From contig NC_087063.1 in the NCBI RefSeq assembly GCF_963678635.1, positions 44,682,101-44,746,100 on the forward strand: 64,000 nt of DNA, given 5' to 3'. This stretch comes from Symsagittifera roscoffensis. Lineage: Eukaryota; Xenacoelomorpha; Acoela; Convolutidae. This document shows, piece by piece, positions 1-12,700 of the stretch (positions within the stretch are counted from its first letter, which is position 1; each line of letters begins with the position of its first letter). The position numbers and the translations under genes are program-made. Below the pieces are notes generated by a model, which worked only from the letters and a program-made list of their open reading frames with translations, did no database searches and was not told where the DNA came from.

Positions 1-737
1 AAAGAACCTCGGCTAATTGAGATGCAGGAGAAGAGGACGAAAATGCTGGAGACTTGCAATGAGCTTCACGTTAAAAGCGTTAGGTGAAAGATAGAAAAAA
101 GAGTACTGGAGAAAATTGGGCATGTATTACGGATGAAGGATGAACACGCAAATTGCGATCCTGTGGTGGTACGCTGATTTAGAGAATCACCCAAAGTGCA
201 AGGGCAGGAAATGGAAGACCCGCAAATACTGGCGGACGATACTTCACGAGGCAGGGATGGACTGGAAAGAAGCTCACGATTTTGCCGCGTAAAGAAAGGA
301 TTGGAAAGCGCTGGTACAAAAGAGAATAATTTATCTGGCGGAGCAGGAGAAAGATAGAGGAAACAAAGAGACACGACCTGACCTCCCTCGCAACTTTACG
401 AGTCAGACTATGAAGCTTCGATGCAAGATATGTGACAAACGATACAAGTCTGTGGTAGGACTGAAGGTACACAACAAACATGCATGAGACAGCGAGAAAA
501 AGCTTTGAATGCAACTGGTGCGGAAGGACCTTCAGCTTCAAAAACACCAGAGTGAACCACGAAAATACGTGCAAGAACAACAACGCCGGAGAGGAGAACT
601 CAACTTCTCGACCAGCTCGAGTATACAGACCAAGAAATATACCGTGCCCCATTTGTCAAAGAGTTCTGTCTGCTACGAACAAGGCTGTGAGGCTGTGGAC
701 GGGAAGAGTTCTGGGCGTATGTCCTGATAGAAGGTGA
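1..737 (+). pseudogene. LINE ORF2 3' end with zinc-finger tail
   Basis: This is the C-terminal end of a non-LTR retrotransposon reverse transcriptase protein, entering from the left edge of the window. Frame 1 carries the segment EKIGHVLRMKD, and after a frame change near 180 come GRKWKTRKYW and WKALVQKR. This spacing is typical of the tail of endonuclease/RT proteins of RTE-like or related LINEs. It is followed by zinc-finger modules: a C2H2-like finger (422-486, CKICDKRY...H), a second CxxC...H...C finger (about 508-570, CNWCGRTF) and a possible third CPIC module near 645. The copy is dead: in-frame stops at 85-87, 175-177, 290-292 and 485-487 and at least two frame changes. The frame ends at 737. 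The clade is not certain. The general identity rests on pattern memory, not on a search. Confidence 0.6.
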
Positions 738-1380
738 TAGACTACGACGACGACGATGGCCAGCAGACTCTTCCCTACGGTCACAAAAACATCGTGGCTC
801 AAACTGCGGTTAGCATTGCTGATAGTAGTGACAACGCCGCCGCCGTAAAAACCGACCCAACTGATGATGACAATTTGGAAAAATGGATGCCATTTTCGAA
901 GATCGTCAACAGCCAGTATCGTGGGATTGTAACAATTTTCCGTCTGAATAATTCGCTAACACTCAAAACGTTGTTTGGGACCATCCGGAAATTGATGATG
1001 ACTACTCTGAGGATAGTTTTGCTGTTGAAAATACACAACCATATCGTTCGCTTCAACAACGGATGGAACAGGTCAATAGCAGCTGGCAAACTCCAGACAC
1101 CGATCTGATTCGGGCAGCAGAAACCAACGACAGTGATATACATAGCGGGGATATCACCGATCAAGAGGCCAATACTTCCGACGAAGATGAGTCATCATTC
1201 TTCAACGATTCGTTTTTCGATAATGAAGCAGTTGAAGAAGAAAATCCATTTCAGTTTTTTTTCAAGACTCTGGTCGAAACATTCGGTGTTACTTGCTCAC
1301 TAACCGACTATCCTTGTTTTCAAAAAGGTTTTCTTTTATTCTGGCTTTCAAATTGCCGTGAGAACCAAATTTTGAAATGA
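734..1380 (+). pseudogene. Unidentified acidic broken ORF
   Basis: Two overlapping frames look like one decayed coding region. Frame 2 (734 to about 910) encodes an acidic stretch with DDDNLEKWMPF. Frame 1 (about 901-1380) continues with VSWDCNNFPSE, a stop near 949, then VVWDHPEIDDDYSEDSF and a tail rich in D, E and S before NPFQFFFKTLVETFG. Codon content is less AT-biased than the surroundings, which argues for past coding. It follows the LINE tail directly and could be part of the same element, another transposon ORF, or a host exon. I do not recognise a family. Confidence 0.3.
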
Positions 1381-2126
1381 TTTTTAATTTGTTCAAACGT
1401 TATTTGAAATATCTTTAACAGGTGTGAAAAGTTTTTGTGGACATGACATACGATTTTGAAGAATTCGTTTTTAGAAATTGTTTTAGAAAGTAAGAAATGT
1501 TTTGTTATTTTCTGAACGAATAGTTCCTGAATCACACGTTTTGTTGCATAATTAATTTGAACTTTTTCCAAAACTTATGTGAAAAACACTGCAGTTTGTG
1601 TTTTTTTTATTCCGTATGTAATTGTTTTTGGGGATTAAATAAGAAATATAATTCTATGTAGCCAAAAATACTGTCTGCATCCAAGTACGCGTAAATAGTT
1701 GGTTATAATGAACAACTTTGTTGATTTCTTGACAATTTTATTTGATTTTGTTCGCAAAATTAGGTGCTTACAGGTTTTTTATTACCCTTGCGTTCAGCAA
1801 GGGTAATGCATTCGGTTACTAGACTTTTTCCGTAAAAAACTTTAGACACAGGACTCGCTCTTTTCATCTGAACTCAACTCCTGATAGCCTTTGTTATCAA
1901 CAGATATACCACTCCAAACTATTTTTTTCTGCATGTTCTCTACGAATTTACCTTCTTATGTTGGTTTTGATTTTACCGACTCGATTTGTTAAGTTTTCAG
2001 GTTTTTTTTATTTTCCTTTTTTCGGCTTGTTAGGTTTCGGCGTATTTTATATAAGCCTAATGTCCTCATAATGCTTTATATCGTTCAGCGAGCAATTTTT
2101 TTGAGGGTGAGGGGGACTTGTTTATA
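1381..2126. other. AT-rich stretch, no feature seen
   Basis: No supported coding region. It consists of poly-T runs and scattered short frames. A short hairpin-like run (attacccttgcgttcagcaa, then agggtaat, near 1780-1808) is the only local symmetry. Confidence 0.5.
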
Positions 2127-2820
2127 TAAAACGCGTTAAACTTGAAATTTAAAACGCGACTTTCTCAGTTTGGATTGAGTTTAGGTGAAAACTTATGAAG
2201 ACAAAACTTGCTTAAAATTTTAGCAGAAGTAATATGGTGTAATTTGTTTTGCGAAATTCGGGCCCAAATTTTACCCCAAAAATGGGTCTTTTGGTTTTTC
2301 TTACTCAATCAAAAATTACGCCGAAAATATCCAGTCGATCACAGACATAATTATATCAAAGTGAGCCCCTTACGTAGCCCAACAAACTTTAAAAAGGTAT
2401 ATTCTCCAAAACATTGTTTAAGGTAATTTATTTTGGTTTGATAGACAAAAAAGTTCGTTTTTAGTGTATAAAATATCAACTTTTTATTTAAAAACAATTT
2501 TTAAACAATTTTGCCACTTTCTTTTTGGAGAATATACCCTTTTTAAAGTTTGTTGGGCTACGTAACGGGCTCACTTGGATATAAATATGTCTGTGATTCG
2601 GCGTAATTTTTGATTAACTAAGAAAAGCCAAAAGACCCATTTTTGGTGTAAAATTTTGGGCCCCAATTTCGCAAAACAAATAATACCATATTAATTCTGC
2701 TAAAAATTTAAGCAAGTTTTGAATTCATAAGTTTTCACCTTAACTCAATCCAATTTGAGAAAAACGCGTTTTAAATTTCAAGTTTAACGCGTTTTGTCCG
2801 GTTAATTTAAATCAGCATTG
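2127..2820. mobile_element. Palindromic Tc1/mariner-type MITE, copy A
   Basis: This is a long fold-back element. The left arm (2127-2411) pairs with the right arm (about 2523-2820) around a loop of about 110 bp. Matched blocks include CGTAGCCCAACAAACTTT at 2371 against its complement ending at 2562, and AAAACGCGTTAAACTTG at the outer left end against the right end. The right terminus reads (complement) TA-CAATGCTGATTTAAA, a Tc1/mariner-like end next to TA at 2821-2822. The outer 26 bp or so of the left end are gone. Copies B and C lie near 52.5 and 53.8 kb. It has no transposase, so it is non-autonomous. Short open frames in the arms are by-products. Confidence 0.75.
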
Positions 2821-2822
2821 TA

Positions 2823-3430
2823 CAACCAATTTTTATACTGCAGGGAAACCGTATAGTGGTCAAAAGTCATTCTTTTCAGTCATAGTCTCAGATACGCGGG
2901 AGGCTACATAATCTCAATTACTTCAGGAGGAGTTTTTTTGAAGAATTTAGCTCTGAAGTTTTTTGAGTAAGTTCGTTTGTGTATTTCAGCCCTGTGGGTG
3001 AAAATAGTGCGTTGTGTCTCTATGGAGTGGCCACGCATTTTGAGTCAAGGGTGATGCAAAATGGATCTGTGGATTTGTGTGGTGGGGGTAGCTTCTTCGC
3101 CAGGGTACCCCACGTCGCATATTGGATCAACGCTGTTATGATGACTCACATTCCACAACACGAAAGATGTTCTATCAGCTAAAAATATGACTGGCCTTCA
3201 ACATTTCAGACAACTGGTTTTGGGTGATTGATTTAATTGGCTGAATTTCTGTGAAAATAGTGAAAAATATAAAATTTATCATTTTCTTCAGTGAGTTTAC
3301 GGCCTCGATGAAACATTTGACACCGATCTTAAGTTTTGAGGCGGGGTGCGCCGAGGTATCTGTGTCGCGGCCATCGAGATTCCAACTGGTTAAGTCACGA
3401 CTATCTCAACCAACCGGGTCGAGGTACGCG
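2823..3430. other. No feature seen
   Basis: A 67-codon open frame (2979-3182) and a 61-codon one (3251-3436) occur here. Neither shows a recognisable domain, a second copy or a splice context that I can support. GC content rises towards the minisatellite that follows. Confidence 0.4.
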
Positions 3431-3440
3431 ACTTAAAAAA

Positions 3441-3690
3441 AAACCGGCGCGAAACAAATTTGACAATTTCACACCGGCGCGACTTTATAATGGCAACTCC
3501 AGACTGGCGCGACCGAAACATGGAATTGAAGACCGGCGCGACTGAAAAAAATCACCACGACCGGCGTGACTCAAAAAACCGTCGGAACCGGCGCGACCTA
3601 AGGTTGTGGCGCAACCAGCGCGACTGAAAATTTATTCCAGCGCGACTGAGAAGAAACCGCCGCGACATGCGCGACTGAGCAAAATAACAA
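3441..3690. repeat. CpG-rich minisatellite, about 30-bp period
   Basis: Roughly nine imperfect units of 25-30 bp, each starting with a core close to ACCGGCGCGACT and followed by AT-rich filler. The core is strikingly CpG-rich for this AT-rich window. Degenerate single cores continue to about 3790 (ACGTCGCGCC, GGTGCGACTT). A similar string, AAACCGCCGCGACC, occurs at the end of the nearby Gypsy 5' LTR (about 4935). Confidence 0.75.
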
Positions 3691-4432
3691 AAATGTTTTC
3701 TTAAGTCGTGCTGCCTTTTTTTAAGTAGCGACGTCGGTCTTATTGTTAAGTCTTATCTTACGTCGCGCCTCTTAGGTTTAAGGTGCGACTTTAAAAAAGA
3801 CTACCAGCCCCCACCACCTTTCAAATTATCTGTTTTTGTAATTGTTTCACAAAGCTATATGCGTGATGTTACAAGGTAGACTATGAAAACAAATCTGGTC
3901 TATTGTAAAATGTCACTTTGAAGTAGTTTTTCAAAACTGAAATTGCAACGGGGGAGTGGAGAAGTGCCGATAATTGTTGCACGTTGTGCATTCAAGAAAA
4001 CCCTACTCGACTGCGTAAATCAAAAGAGATACGACACTCCTTTGTGCGACCAAGGAAACAAAAGGGATCAAGTTAACATCCTCCCCCTTCCCAAAGCCCT
4101 TTGGGGGATGGTAATTTGGTTATAAGTTGGAATTTTCAGCCAATCAGAATAGGCTTTTTTAATGCAGCGCTTTGCAAACTCAGTCTGAAATAAACGCTGG
4201 GGTGGAAGATCCTAACTTGGCCTGTTTGGGGGAGGGACGATGTTTAGTTGATCCACAATCTCTTATGCGTTCATAGACTCTTTGAGCTATTTCAAAACTT
4301 AAAAACTACGATGGGACTTGTTTTTTCAGTTAGAACAAAAGACAAACATCCCATGACTTGTAGGGTCTTTCTTCTAACCGCTAGGCGCCCAACGACGTCG
4401 GTCAAACAAGCGATGGTGTGTGTCTGTCTGGG
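3691..4432. other. No gene seen
   Basis: A 60-codon frame (3943-4125) and the start of a 120-codon frame (4248-4610) are open, but they overlap low-complexity sequence and the LTR start and show no domain. I see no supported gene. Confidence 0.4.
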
Positions 4433-4480
4433 AGGAGGGCTGCGAGAGAGTGAGAGAGGGAGAGAAAGAGAGAGTGAATC
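4433..4480. repeat. GA-rich microsatellite
   Basis: Imperfect (GA)n purine tract, with GAGAGAGTGAGAGAGGGAGA as its core. Frames read through it on both strands are low-complexity artefacts. Confidence 0.85.
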
Positions 4481-4562
4481 TTGTTTTTCCATTTTTGTGC
4501 TAGTTAAAACTATTTTCATTTTTGAAAATTTCATGTTAGTCGAACTTTATGCTAGTCGATAC

Positions 4563-4957
4563 TGGAACCAGTTCAAAACAAGTATTTATTATATCCAATT
4601 ATATTCATGATAAATTATCCCTGTAGAATACTTAGAACTAACGAATCAATCATGATCAATGACCAAAGCTTACAATAAATTGAGGCTGAAACTATTTATA
4701 GTATCAGCCAGAGAAGAATAAAGTTAACTTAGCAAACAGCTGCTCTTCCTAATTTATATTTCTTGATTCTGAACCTGGCAATAATATCATTATACACTAG
4801 ATCTATTGAGACTAGGTGGTATAAGAGTAAAATTAGAATTGGTATTTGACTAAGTAAGTTGCACGAACCTATCCGGCCGAAAAAAACAGTGTGACGAAAA
4901 GACGGTGTACCTTATCCGAAACTCTTCTATGAGAAAACCGCCGCGACCCTAACTCCT
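4563..4957 (+). repeat. Gypsy (+) 5' LTR
   Basis: About 395 bp. It begins TGGAACCAG, matching 20442 onward and the complements of the LTR starts at 21288 and 40028. Shared landmarks are CTAGATCTATTGAGACTA (4799-4816), the ATCCGGCCGAAAA block near 4870 and CTTATCCGAAAC near 4912. Confidence 0.8.
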
Positions 4958-4958
4958 C

Positions 4959-4978
4959 TGGTGCGACCGAAAGGGTCT
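4959..4978 (+). other. Candidate primer-binding site
   Basis: TGGTGCGACCGAAAGGG starts with TGG just after the LTR end. The same place in the minus copy reads TGGTACGACCAAAAATTC. Position and conservation fit a tRNA primer site. I could not assign the tRNA. Confidence 0.5.
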
Positions 4979-5610
4979 CAGATACACCTCTACCATTTTA
5001 GATGTAGCAAAACGAAAACAAAATAGGCAATAAGATCAAAAACGCCAAACCCAATGATAAATCAGATTGATAAAACAGTTAACTTATTTCCACGTCTCAA
5101 TAAGTCTAGGCGATTCAAGCAAATAATAAGATTGACACCAGGTTACAATTAGAACGACAGACCGAGCCTCAACATCGTGAAACGACGAAGGAGACTACAG
5201 CGATTGTTTCTCTATAAAACCAGTACTTTTTCACTCATTCATATGATTAGCAGTAAATGAGCATGAGCAGTAAGATTCATTTCAAAGCTACATATCTCAA
5301 AAAGATATATAATTATAGGTTGTTTTTAAAACCAGTCAACTAAAAACTTACGATCTACTTCAAATTTTCTAATCTGCATTAATTTTGTATCAACTTCATA
5401 AATTTCATATTTATTGAGAAAATAAAAAATACAAAAATTTAGTTAGTTGAAATTTATATTATTAGTTCTATAAAAATCGTTTAAAAATTTTTCGATTCTT
5501 AAAGATTTTTCCTGTTATTTTGTTTTTTCACTACAATATTTCAAAAAAAAACCTCATTCAAGTTTGAATCCCAAGTTTTCTCAAATTATTCAACCTTTTA
5601 ATTAAACCTT

Positions 5611-5760
5611 ATCAAGGACTATCCGTGTTTCCATAAATTATATCATCAAGGCTACCCATGGATCTTTAAAAATCAAACCTAAGCTGTAAAATTCAAAGTT
5701 TTATCCATAACTTAATATAACATTTCTTAAGATATTCGATCATCAAGGCTTCCCTTGGAT
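5611..5760 (+). promoter_or_regulatory. Three leader repeats, CAAGG...CCTTG hairpin motif
   Basis: Three copies of a motif close to ATCATCAAGGCTTCCCTTGGAT lie at 5611-5627, 5641-5664 and 5738-5760. The motif is an imperfect short hairpin. The same three-copy arrangement occurs in the leader of the minus-strand copy (38374-38525), so it belongs to the family. Repeated protein-binding sites in the leader are known for Drosophila gypsy. A similar role here is only inference. Confidence 0.55.
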
Positions 5761-6290
5761 TAATAAAATTCTTTTTACTCTCCAAATTTTAGAACTAGTG
5801 CCTAACGACCTCAAATGTCGATTCACTTTCCAACCTTTTTGTACGACCCAAAAGCTAGCCATTCCAATTAAGATAAATAGTGAAGAAATACTCATTTTTA
5901 TTTTTTAGGTTACTCATCATTCAGTTGAGCCCTACCTCTTGATGGACCCAGGCCTAGAATAAGCCTTAAATTTGTTGGAACTAAAGTAGTACCGTCGAAT
6001 CTATTTGTTTTCAAGTTACACCTGAGCCTTGTGGATTGATTTACTATTATCCAAACCTTGATCTCAAATCAAACTCCAACTAAATAAGATTTAGTTTTAC
6101 TTTTATGTGAAAATATCCATTAAGAGCAGTACGAAATCATTCTAACGAACTGATATACTCTTTCCTCAACCCGTCTATTCAGGATAATCTACTCCGATGA
6201 ATAGGATAGCCTCACACAATTGGCAAGAACTAACAAGTTGGGAAATAAAAGCTAAGTCCAGGAATTTGCATAAATCATTCTATCACCAAT

Positions 6291-9200
6291 GTCAAGAGAA
6301 ATTTTGGGAAACAAACAAACAATAATACTTCATAATTGCTCAATTAAAGAAGCAAGATAGGATCTCGTAATTACCTTTCAGACAAAAAGTAGGGTATATT
6401 AAGTCCAAAAAGCAAACAAAAAAGAAGGCAATTACTTCAAAGCAAAAACAAATCATAAAATCAAAACTTTTCAGAACATGAACCGATCTTTTGGAACCTG
6501 ACTCAACAACAACACAAAAACTTCAAAATATTCGAAACCTACTACACAAAAAAGAACGCCAGTAGAGAGCCGAAGATGTTTTTCTGAATCAGAAGCAACA
6601 ACAGCATCATCTATTAAAGGCAAACGCAGAATAAAAACTTGTTTATTGCAAACCAGTAAAATTAAACAATTGGAATCAACCAATAAGACACTTGAAAATT
6701 GCACATTAACGGTAATAACGCACAAAAACTGATTCAATACGACAACAATTTGACATTAAGACTATACTTCCCTTCATCATCAACCCAAAATGCCACCCAT
6801 CAAGAGAACAAGCACAATTTGGCACTATACACAATTTAATTGTAATGTTGTTCCAAAGAGTAAAAATAAGGAGACAAGTACTTGATCACTAGTTAAAAGG
6901 TATAAAAAATACGACCTCACACTATGTCATATTCACCATCGAAGCTTTAACACCAAATACATCTAGTCAACCATCACATCAAATACAGACAGATAAAATA
7001 GAATAAGGTTTTTCAAATGTTTTTGAGGAATATATACAAAAAACTAATTATCGAAGCTCATAAAGAGCAAACTCAAGTTTCGCAAATGAGGTTCTCTGCA
7101 TCAAGTATAGTTACTCTCGAATATTGGAAACAAACGAGACAGTTTATGCATATCCACCACAAACATCTCGGCACGCATGGTAAGACGAGAAATAATTTTT
7201 TTTCCATGATTTTTAGACTCTATCTGTGAAACACTCATCCAATACGAAAAATCACATCTAATCAAGTTTGATTTACAAAAAATCCTTCCATGGTTTTTTG
7301 TAGATTATTTTCAACACAATTTAGATCTAATTTCAAAAGCAAGAAAAAATTTTAGACCGCAAACGACCAAACAGTACTCGCAGACAAAACAGATTAAGTA
7401 TGGGACCTCGATTTGTCTCCTGTTTTTATTTTCAAATTCTCAATTGATATTTCAAGTGCAGCGATTGTAACCATTGCAGTACATAAAGATAATTTAAGAA
7501 AAACTCCATAAACAACTAACACTACACCATTAAAAGATAACAAAATGTTTAAAGACAGGATAAGCAAATCACTTAAATACCACTTTTATAAACACACAAG
7601 AAACTCTAAACGGCACTAGAAATCTAACACACCAAGATATCAAAAACCCAACACATTTTGTGAATGAAAAAATAGTTGAAACACTCCCTACAACGACACA
7701 ACAAAAAGTTTCACCTAAACACCCAACATTTACAACATCGCACAACTAAAAAAAAACACTCCATTCCCACCAACAACATTACAGTCATCAGTCAAACCAT
7801 CAGTCTTACCAAAAAAACTCACATATGGATTATGAACATGTAGACCAAAAATTAAAAAAGGCTTAAAATATTAAACCAATTTATACAAATGGTAAAAGTT
7901 TTGCACACCTCAATCACGAGTTTTTCACAAACAAAAATATCAATAATCCAATGGCACGACCACTTGTTACCACATAAAACCAATTTCATGAAATCTTTGT
8001 AAACTTTAATAATAAGAAAAAATTTCAAACCGAGCATACTGAGAACTATCCATTTTTTCAGCAAAAAAACTAACTCAAGTAATAGACAGTTCACAAGAAA
8101 CCATCCACAGTATTCAAAAGATGAAGATTTTTTTTTCATCGAAACCGACAACATTATAACAATAACCAGCAAAAAAACCACTGGAATGACATAGATCAAA
8201 CAGATGATACGTTTCAACTAGATGTTTTTGAACCCTACATGAACCCACAAAGACCACGACAACAGGAAAATACGAACATCAAAGAGCTCTATGCAACGAA
8301 TTTCGCAGACTCCCAAACAAAACTTTAAAAGAACTCGCTTTAAGATTAGAAAATGTAGTAAGAACAGCATACTCTCTGAATACACACGAATATAATAACA
8401 CACAAATGACAGAAATTCTCATGATGATTTTTAAAACTGCAATTAAGAAAAATAGAAAAAAAAGAGAGCATCACATCCAGCATTGATTCGAGAACCAGAA
8501 ATAGATTTCGCCAAACTCGTAGACAAATTGGAACAAGCAGAAAGAACAATGAAATTAGAAGAAACACAAAAATCAAAATTACATACTGTAAGCAATATCC
8601 AGACAACAACTTCACATATGAATAACATCCAAGAAGCCGATAATGATTTAGCAAAAAAACCCACTCAAAGTTTAAACATAAATAAGAAAATTCCAAATTA
8701 AAAGGAAAAACCTATTTCAAAAATGTTGTAACTTTTGCCGTAGATATAGACAGAGCACTGCCCAATGCAGACAAAAACATAAGATAAATCAAATTGACCA
8801 CCAAAATGTAAAGAACCACAAAAATCCTTTTACCAATTCATGAAAAAAGAGCAAATTTTACCAATTAAAAACAGTCAAGCAAAAAAAATTTCGGAAAACC
8901 ACTTCCATCCAGCTTAAGTGAAAGCAGACCACAATCAACATATTCACAAACTCTTCGCGGACGTTATCCATAAAGAAGAAATTTACAAAACTATTCATCA
9001 ATTAGATATAGTCAATGAAACAGCCAGAATAATCAGTATAAGAATAATTTTGCAAGATCCAACTCAATAAGAGGTAATTATTCCAATCATTATAAAAAAA
9101 ATTTAACAGATTCAAATAATCAAAATTGATACTGCTCGAATGACCAATTTAGAAAATTTTGAAATAACCACAGAAATGAATAGTCAAATAACCGTAAAAG

Positions 9201-9480
9201 AAATTATTCAATTTATAGGTCTCGAAGATTTTCCATGATCAGATCATTTAAAAAAAATCGAAAGATCACAAGAAAATTTTGGACTTACAAATAGTAGCTA
9301 TCAAAAAAGGCAAAAAATTATTCTCAATCCTCACATGGAAATAGTTCACAAAATCCACATTAAAAAATCAGAAAAATTGAAGAAGTTCACCTAAACATCA
9401 ACGACAAAAAAAAATCAAGTATAGACTACAAGTGAAACAATTCCAGACCCACTAGGAATTGATAACACGAAAACTTTGGA
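6291..9480 (+). pseudogene. Gypsy (+) gag region
   Basis: Start placed at 6291 because the peptide MS-x3-LGNKQTIILHN is shared with 37862 on the minus copy. The C-terminal half keeps KLVDKLEQAE and MKLEET (about 8510-8570), which match the minus copy. The region would encode an unusually long Gag with a large N-terminal part ahead of capsid and nucleocapsid. It is heavily decayed. Confidence 0.6.
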
Positions 9481-9689
9481 AAGGCAACTGAGTCATATAC
9501 ACTGTGAAAGCACGGATGATGAAAGTGAAACCGAAAACAGCTTACTTATTTTTATGTTTAACTCCCTGTTGATCCGAATTATTATCAGAATGGAAATCCT
9601 AACCCAATTTTTAACCAATCAAACATCGGTCAAAAATCCAAAAACGAGTACATCCCTCAGTCGATCGAAAATCAAACAAATATGAATAA

Positions 9690-9708
9690 GATATATATAT
9701 ATATATAC
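9690..9708. repeat. (AT)n microsatellite
   Basis: ATATATATATATATATATA inside the degenerate gag-pol region. Simple repeat. Confidence 0.9.
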
Positions 9709-9749
9709 CATCGAAACATAACATCAAAACATCTCCAAGTAAAGAAAAA

Positions 9750-12700
9750 AGTTGGACTGATCCACCTCTTCTAGAGAGCCCAAAAAGCAAAATTTGGTAA
9801 CCACCAGATCTTAAAAAAGATTTTAAAATTGATTTAGGAGCAGAAAACAATCATACACAGAGTGGAAACCGTCCACTACTTCCCAAACTTCCATTTTCAA
9901 AACTTCTAGTAAGCTAGCCACATCCCAAAGTACAAGTTTAACAAACTATGGTAAAAATGGGTTATCCCTTATGCCAACGAACAAAACAAACCTTTAACAA
10001 AATCTTCCAAGCAAATATTCCATATAACAGACATTAAAGAAAAAACTGTCGGAATACCATTCATTGAACAAAATGTACTAAAAAATAACATACTATATTA
10101 TATATCAAATAGTATGTTACAAATCAAAGATAAAAACACAAGAAGAAATAAAATAGTTTCAACTTTCTTCAAAGACTTAATGAACAACACTAATCTTTTC
10201 AAAACTTTACCATTAGTTCATTAACCATTAACTGGACACGCATATAATTTTTCAACCAACAAATGTCATCAATAAAAAATTGATCAAAACACACAACAGC
10301 TATACATGTCAGACCAATTCACAAATTCTTTAGAGTGTTGATATCATCCATAAAAAATACAAAAACACAAATACAGACGTAATTGTCTTACAAAAGTTCA
10401 ACAATTCTCCATACAAAATCACGCTGCCTTTAAGAATATTGTGATACTCCGAAACAAACGCAACACTGTATTCAACTCGGGTAGAAGCGTATGAATCAAA
10501 TAATTTTTTAAAACTCTTAGCTTTTTGCCAATCAACAATCCTAATTGAAGAATTATCTTTTAACAAAATCATTAGTGAAGCGAAACGATTTGAAATTTTG
10601 AAATACACAGCAGAACAACAATGTTTTAACAATGTTTAATTTCAACACTAAAAAAACGCCAAAAAATCAACAACAAAAAATGAACAAGTTGCAGATTTAT
10701 TATTAAATTACCCCATGATTTACGCATCATTGAAATTTAGTGTCCGAAAGATACATTCATTACTACATCTCACAAATAAACCCGACACAATTTTCAAGAA
10801 ATAACGCGCCACATAAGCTCCATTACGTTTACAAGATAAATTAAACGGACTTCTAGACATCCTTGAACAGAGGGAATTGATTTCAATTCTAAATAAAAAA
10901 CAAAAATCAAAAGGAATTACTTTTTATCAACCCAGATATTATTTTTGCAAAGACGATTCTCTAAAAATAGTTTTAGATGCACGATATCTAAAATCCCTTA
11001 GTGACAATTCCAAGTGCAATTGGCCCATAGAACTATTACAAGTAAAACTCACAACATAAATGGACAAAATTCTTTAACAGCAGACATGAGCAGCACAAAT
11101 AATCAAACGCCACTAGATTAACAATCACGCCGCTTAGTGCATGTTGTTATTGGAAACCAACAGTAATTTTTTATGGCACCTCCATGGGACCAGCAGCTTT
11201 TTCTGCAAATTTGAGTAAAGTTTTCAGACCACTTATCTTGAGTAGAAAAATTATCACATACTTAGACAAAGCTTTCATACAGTCTCAAACAAAACAAAAA
11301 ATGTTCAAGGTGTTAGATACATATCATCAAATTTTACAAATGGAAAACATGGAAGTAGCTCCCGATAAATCACTTTTTTGAAGCACCCGTGTAAAATGCT
11401 GTTGAAGGAACCATAAGGCAATTTCGAAAGTTCAATCATCTTCAAACAAAATGAACATTTAAGAACTGCTAGGAATGGTAAGTTTTTTAGGTCTTCAAAA
11501 TGCAATTAATCCTCCGACCACTTTTAATACATTTTACGTCAACAAAACAGTTTTAAATGGACCCTCGAACATCGAAAATATTTTGAAGAAGTCATATATC
11601 CTAACTGAGCAAATATCAAAAAATATTCTTCATCGCAATCAACTATTCTGTGTCATGTGCGACGGCTCCAATTTTGGAATTGTCGCAGTATTTTTACAAT
11701 CACTTGAAAGCACCAAATAGATCAAATTGAATCTAATATCCGCAAATTCGAGACTTTTCACACAAGCAGAACTTAGACTCTACACTTACGAGAGAGTGTA
11801 CAGCTAGAACATATAAATTAACAGAATATGATTTTGAAATCATTGGATCAAAACGCCTTAAATTTTTATACTGATCATAAACCCATTATTTTATACAAAA
11901 AAACATTATCCGAATCGAAGTATATAGATTTCAAACATTTTAAATGAACAATCCAAACCTACGTAGAGTTTGTACAGAAGGCAAAAATTTTGCTTTACCC
12001 GACACACTTGGTTTAAGTACACCACCAAAAACAACAAAGGAAATGTCACAGAATATAAATTTTTTTCGCGCTAAAAATGAAACATATCAAGACTAGAATG
12101 TAAATAAGCAGTCAAAAATGACTCAGATACTCAGGGAATACATAATTTAGAACACTTCTTCTCACTTTACTTTGATGCCAAAAATATTTTTTACGAAGTT
12201 GATTTATTATGAAAAAACACATTTATATAAACTCCATGCTGATCATGAATAAAAAGTAATTCACATTTAAAAACACACACAATGTAATAAGTCTTTCCCA
12301 CTAGAAAAGAAAGAACATCTAATTGATACATTTAAATTAGCCAGACCCTTAGATCCAAACAAAAAAATATCTGAAATTTTTGACTTTAAAGATCCAATAG
12401 ACATTTTACATTTATCCAATCAAGAAATCCAAAATAACTTCTTGCCATGCACAGTTGATAAAAGAACTGACCTATTCGAAAAATATCAATGTCTTGTCCC
12501 TGTTTTTCGCCAAATGAAAAATCGGCTTAAATACAAAAAAAAACCCAAAAAAATTTGTTATAACCAAATTAGTAAATAAGACATTACTCAGATATTTCCG
12601 AAAGTTTAATAACACCACAATAAACTAAAAGACTGATAATTTGTAAAATCAACATGCAGATAAAAAAATACCCTATCTACCATTAAGTTTAGTATTAAAA

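Noticed and set aside
2208-2426. 72-codon ORF
   Set aside because: Lies in one arm of palindromic MITE A and resembles the arm frames of MITE C.
4292-4534. Serine/leucine-rich minus-strand ORF
   Set aside because: Low-complexity translation of a GA microsatellite.
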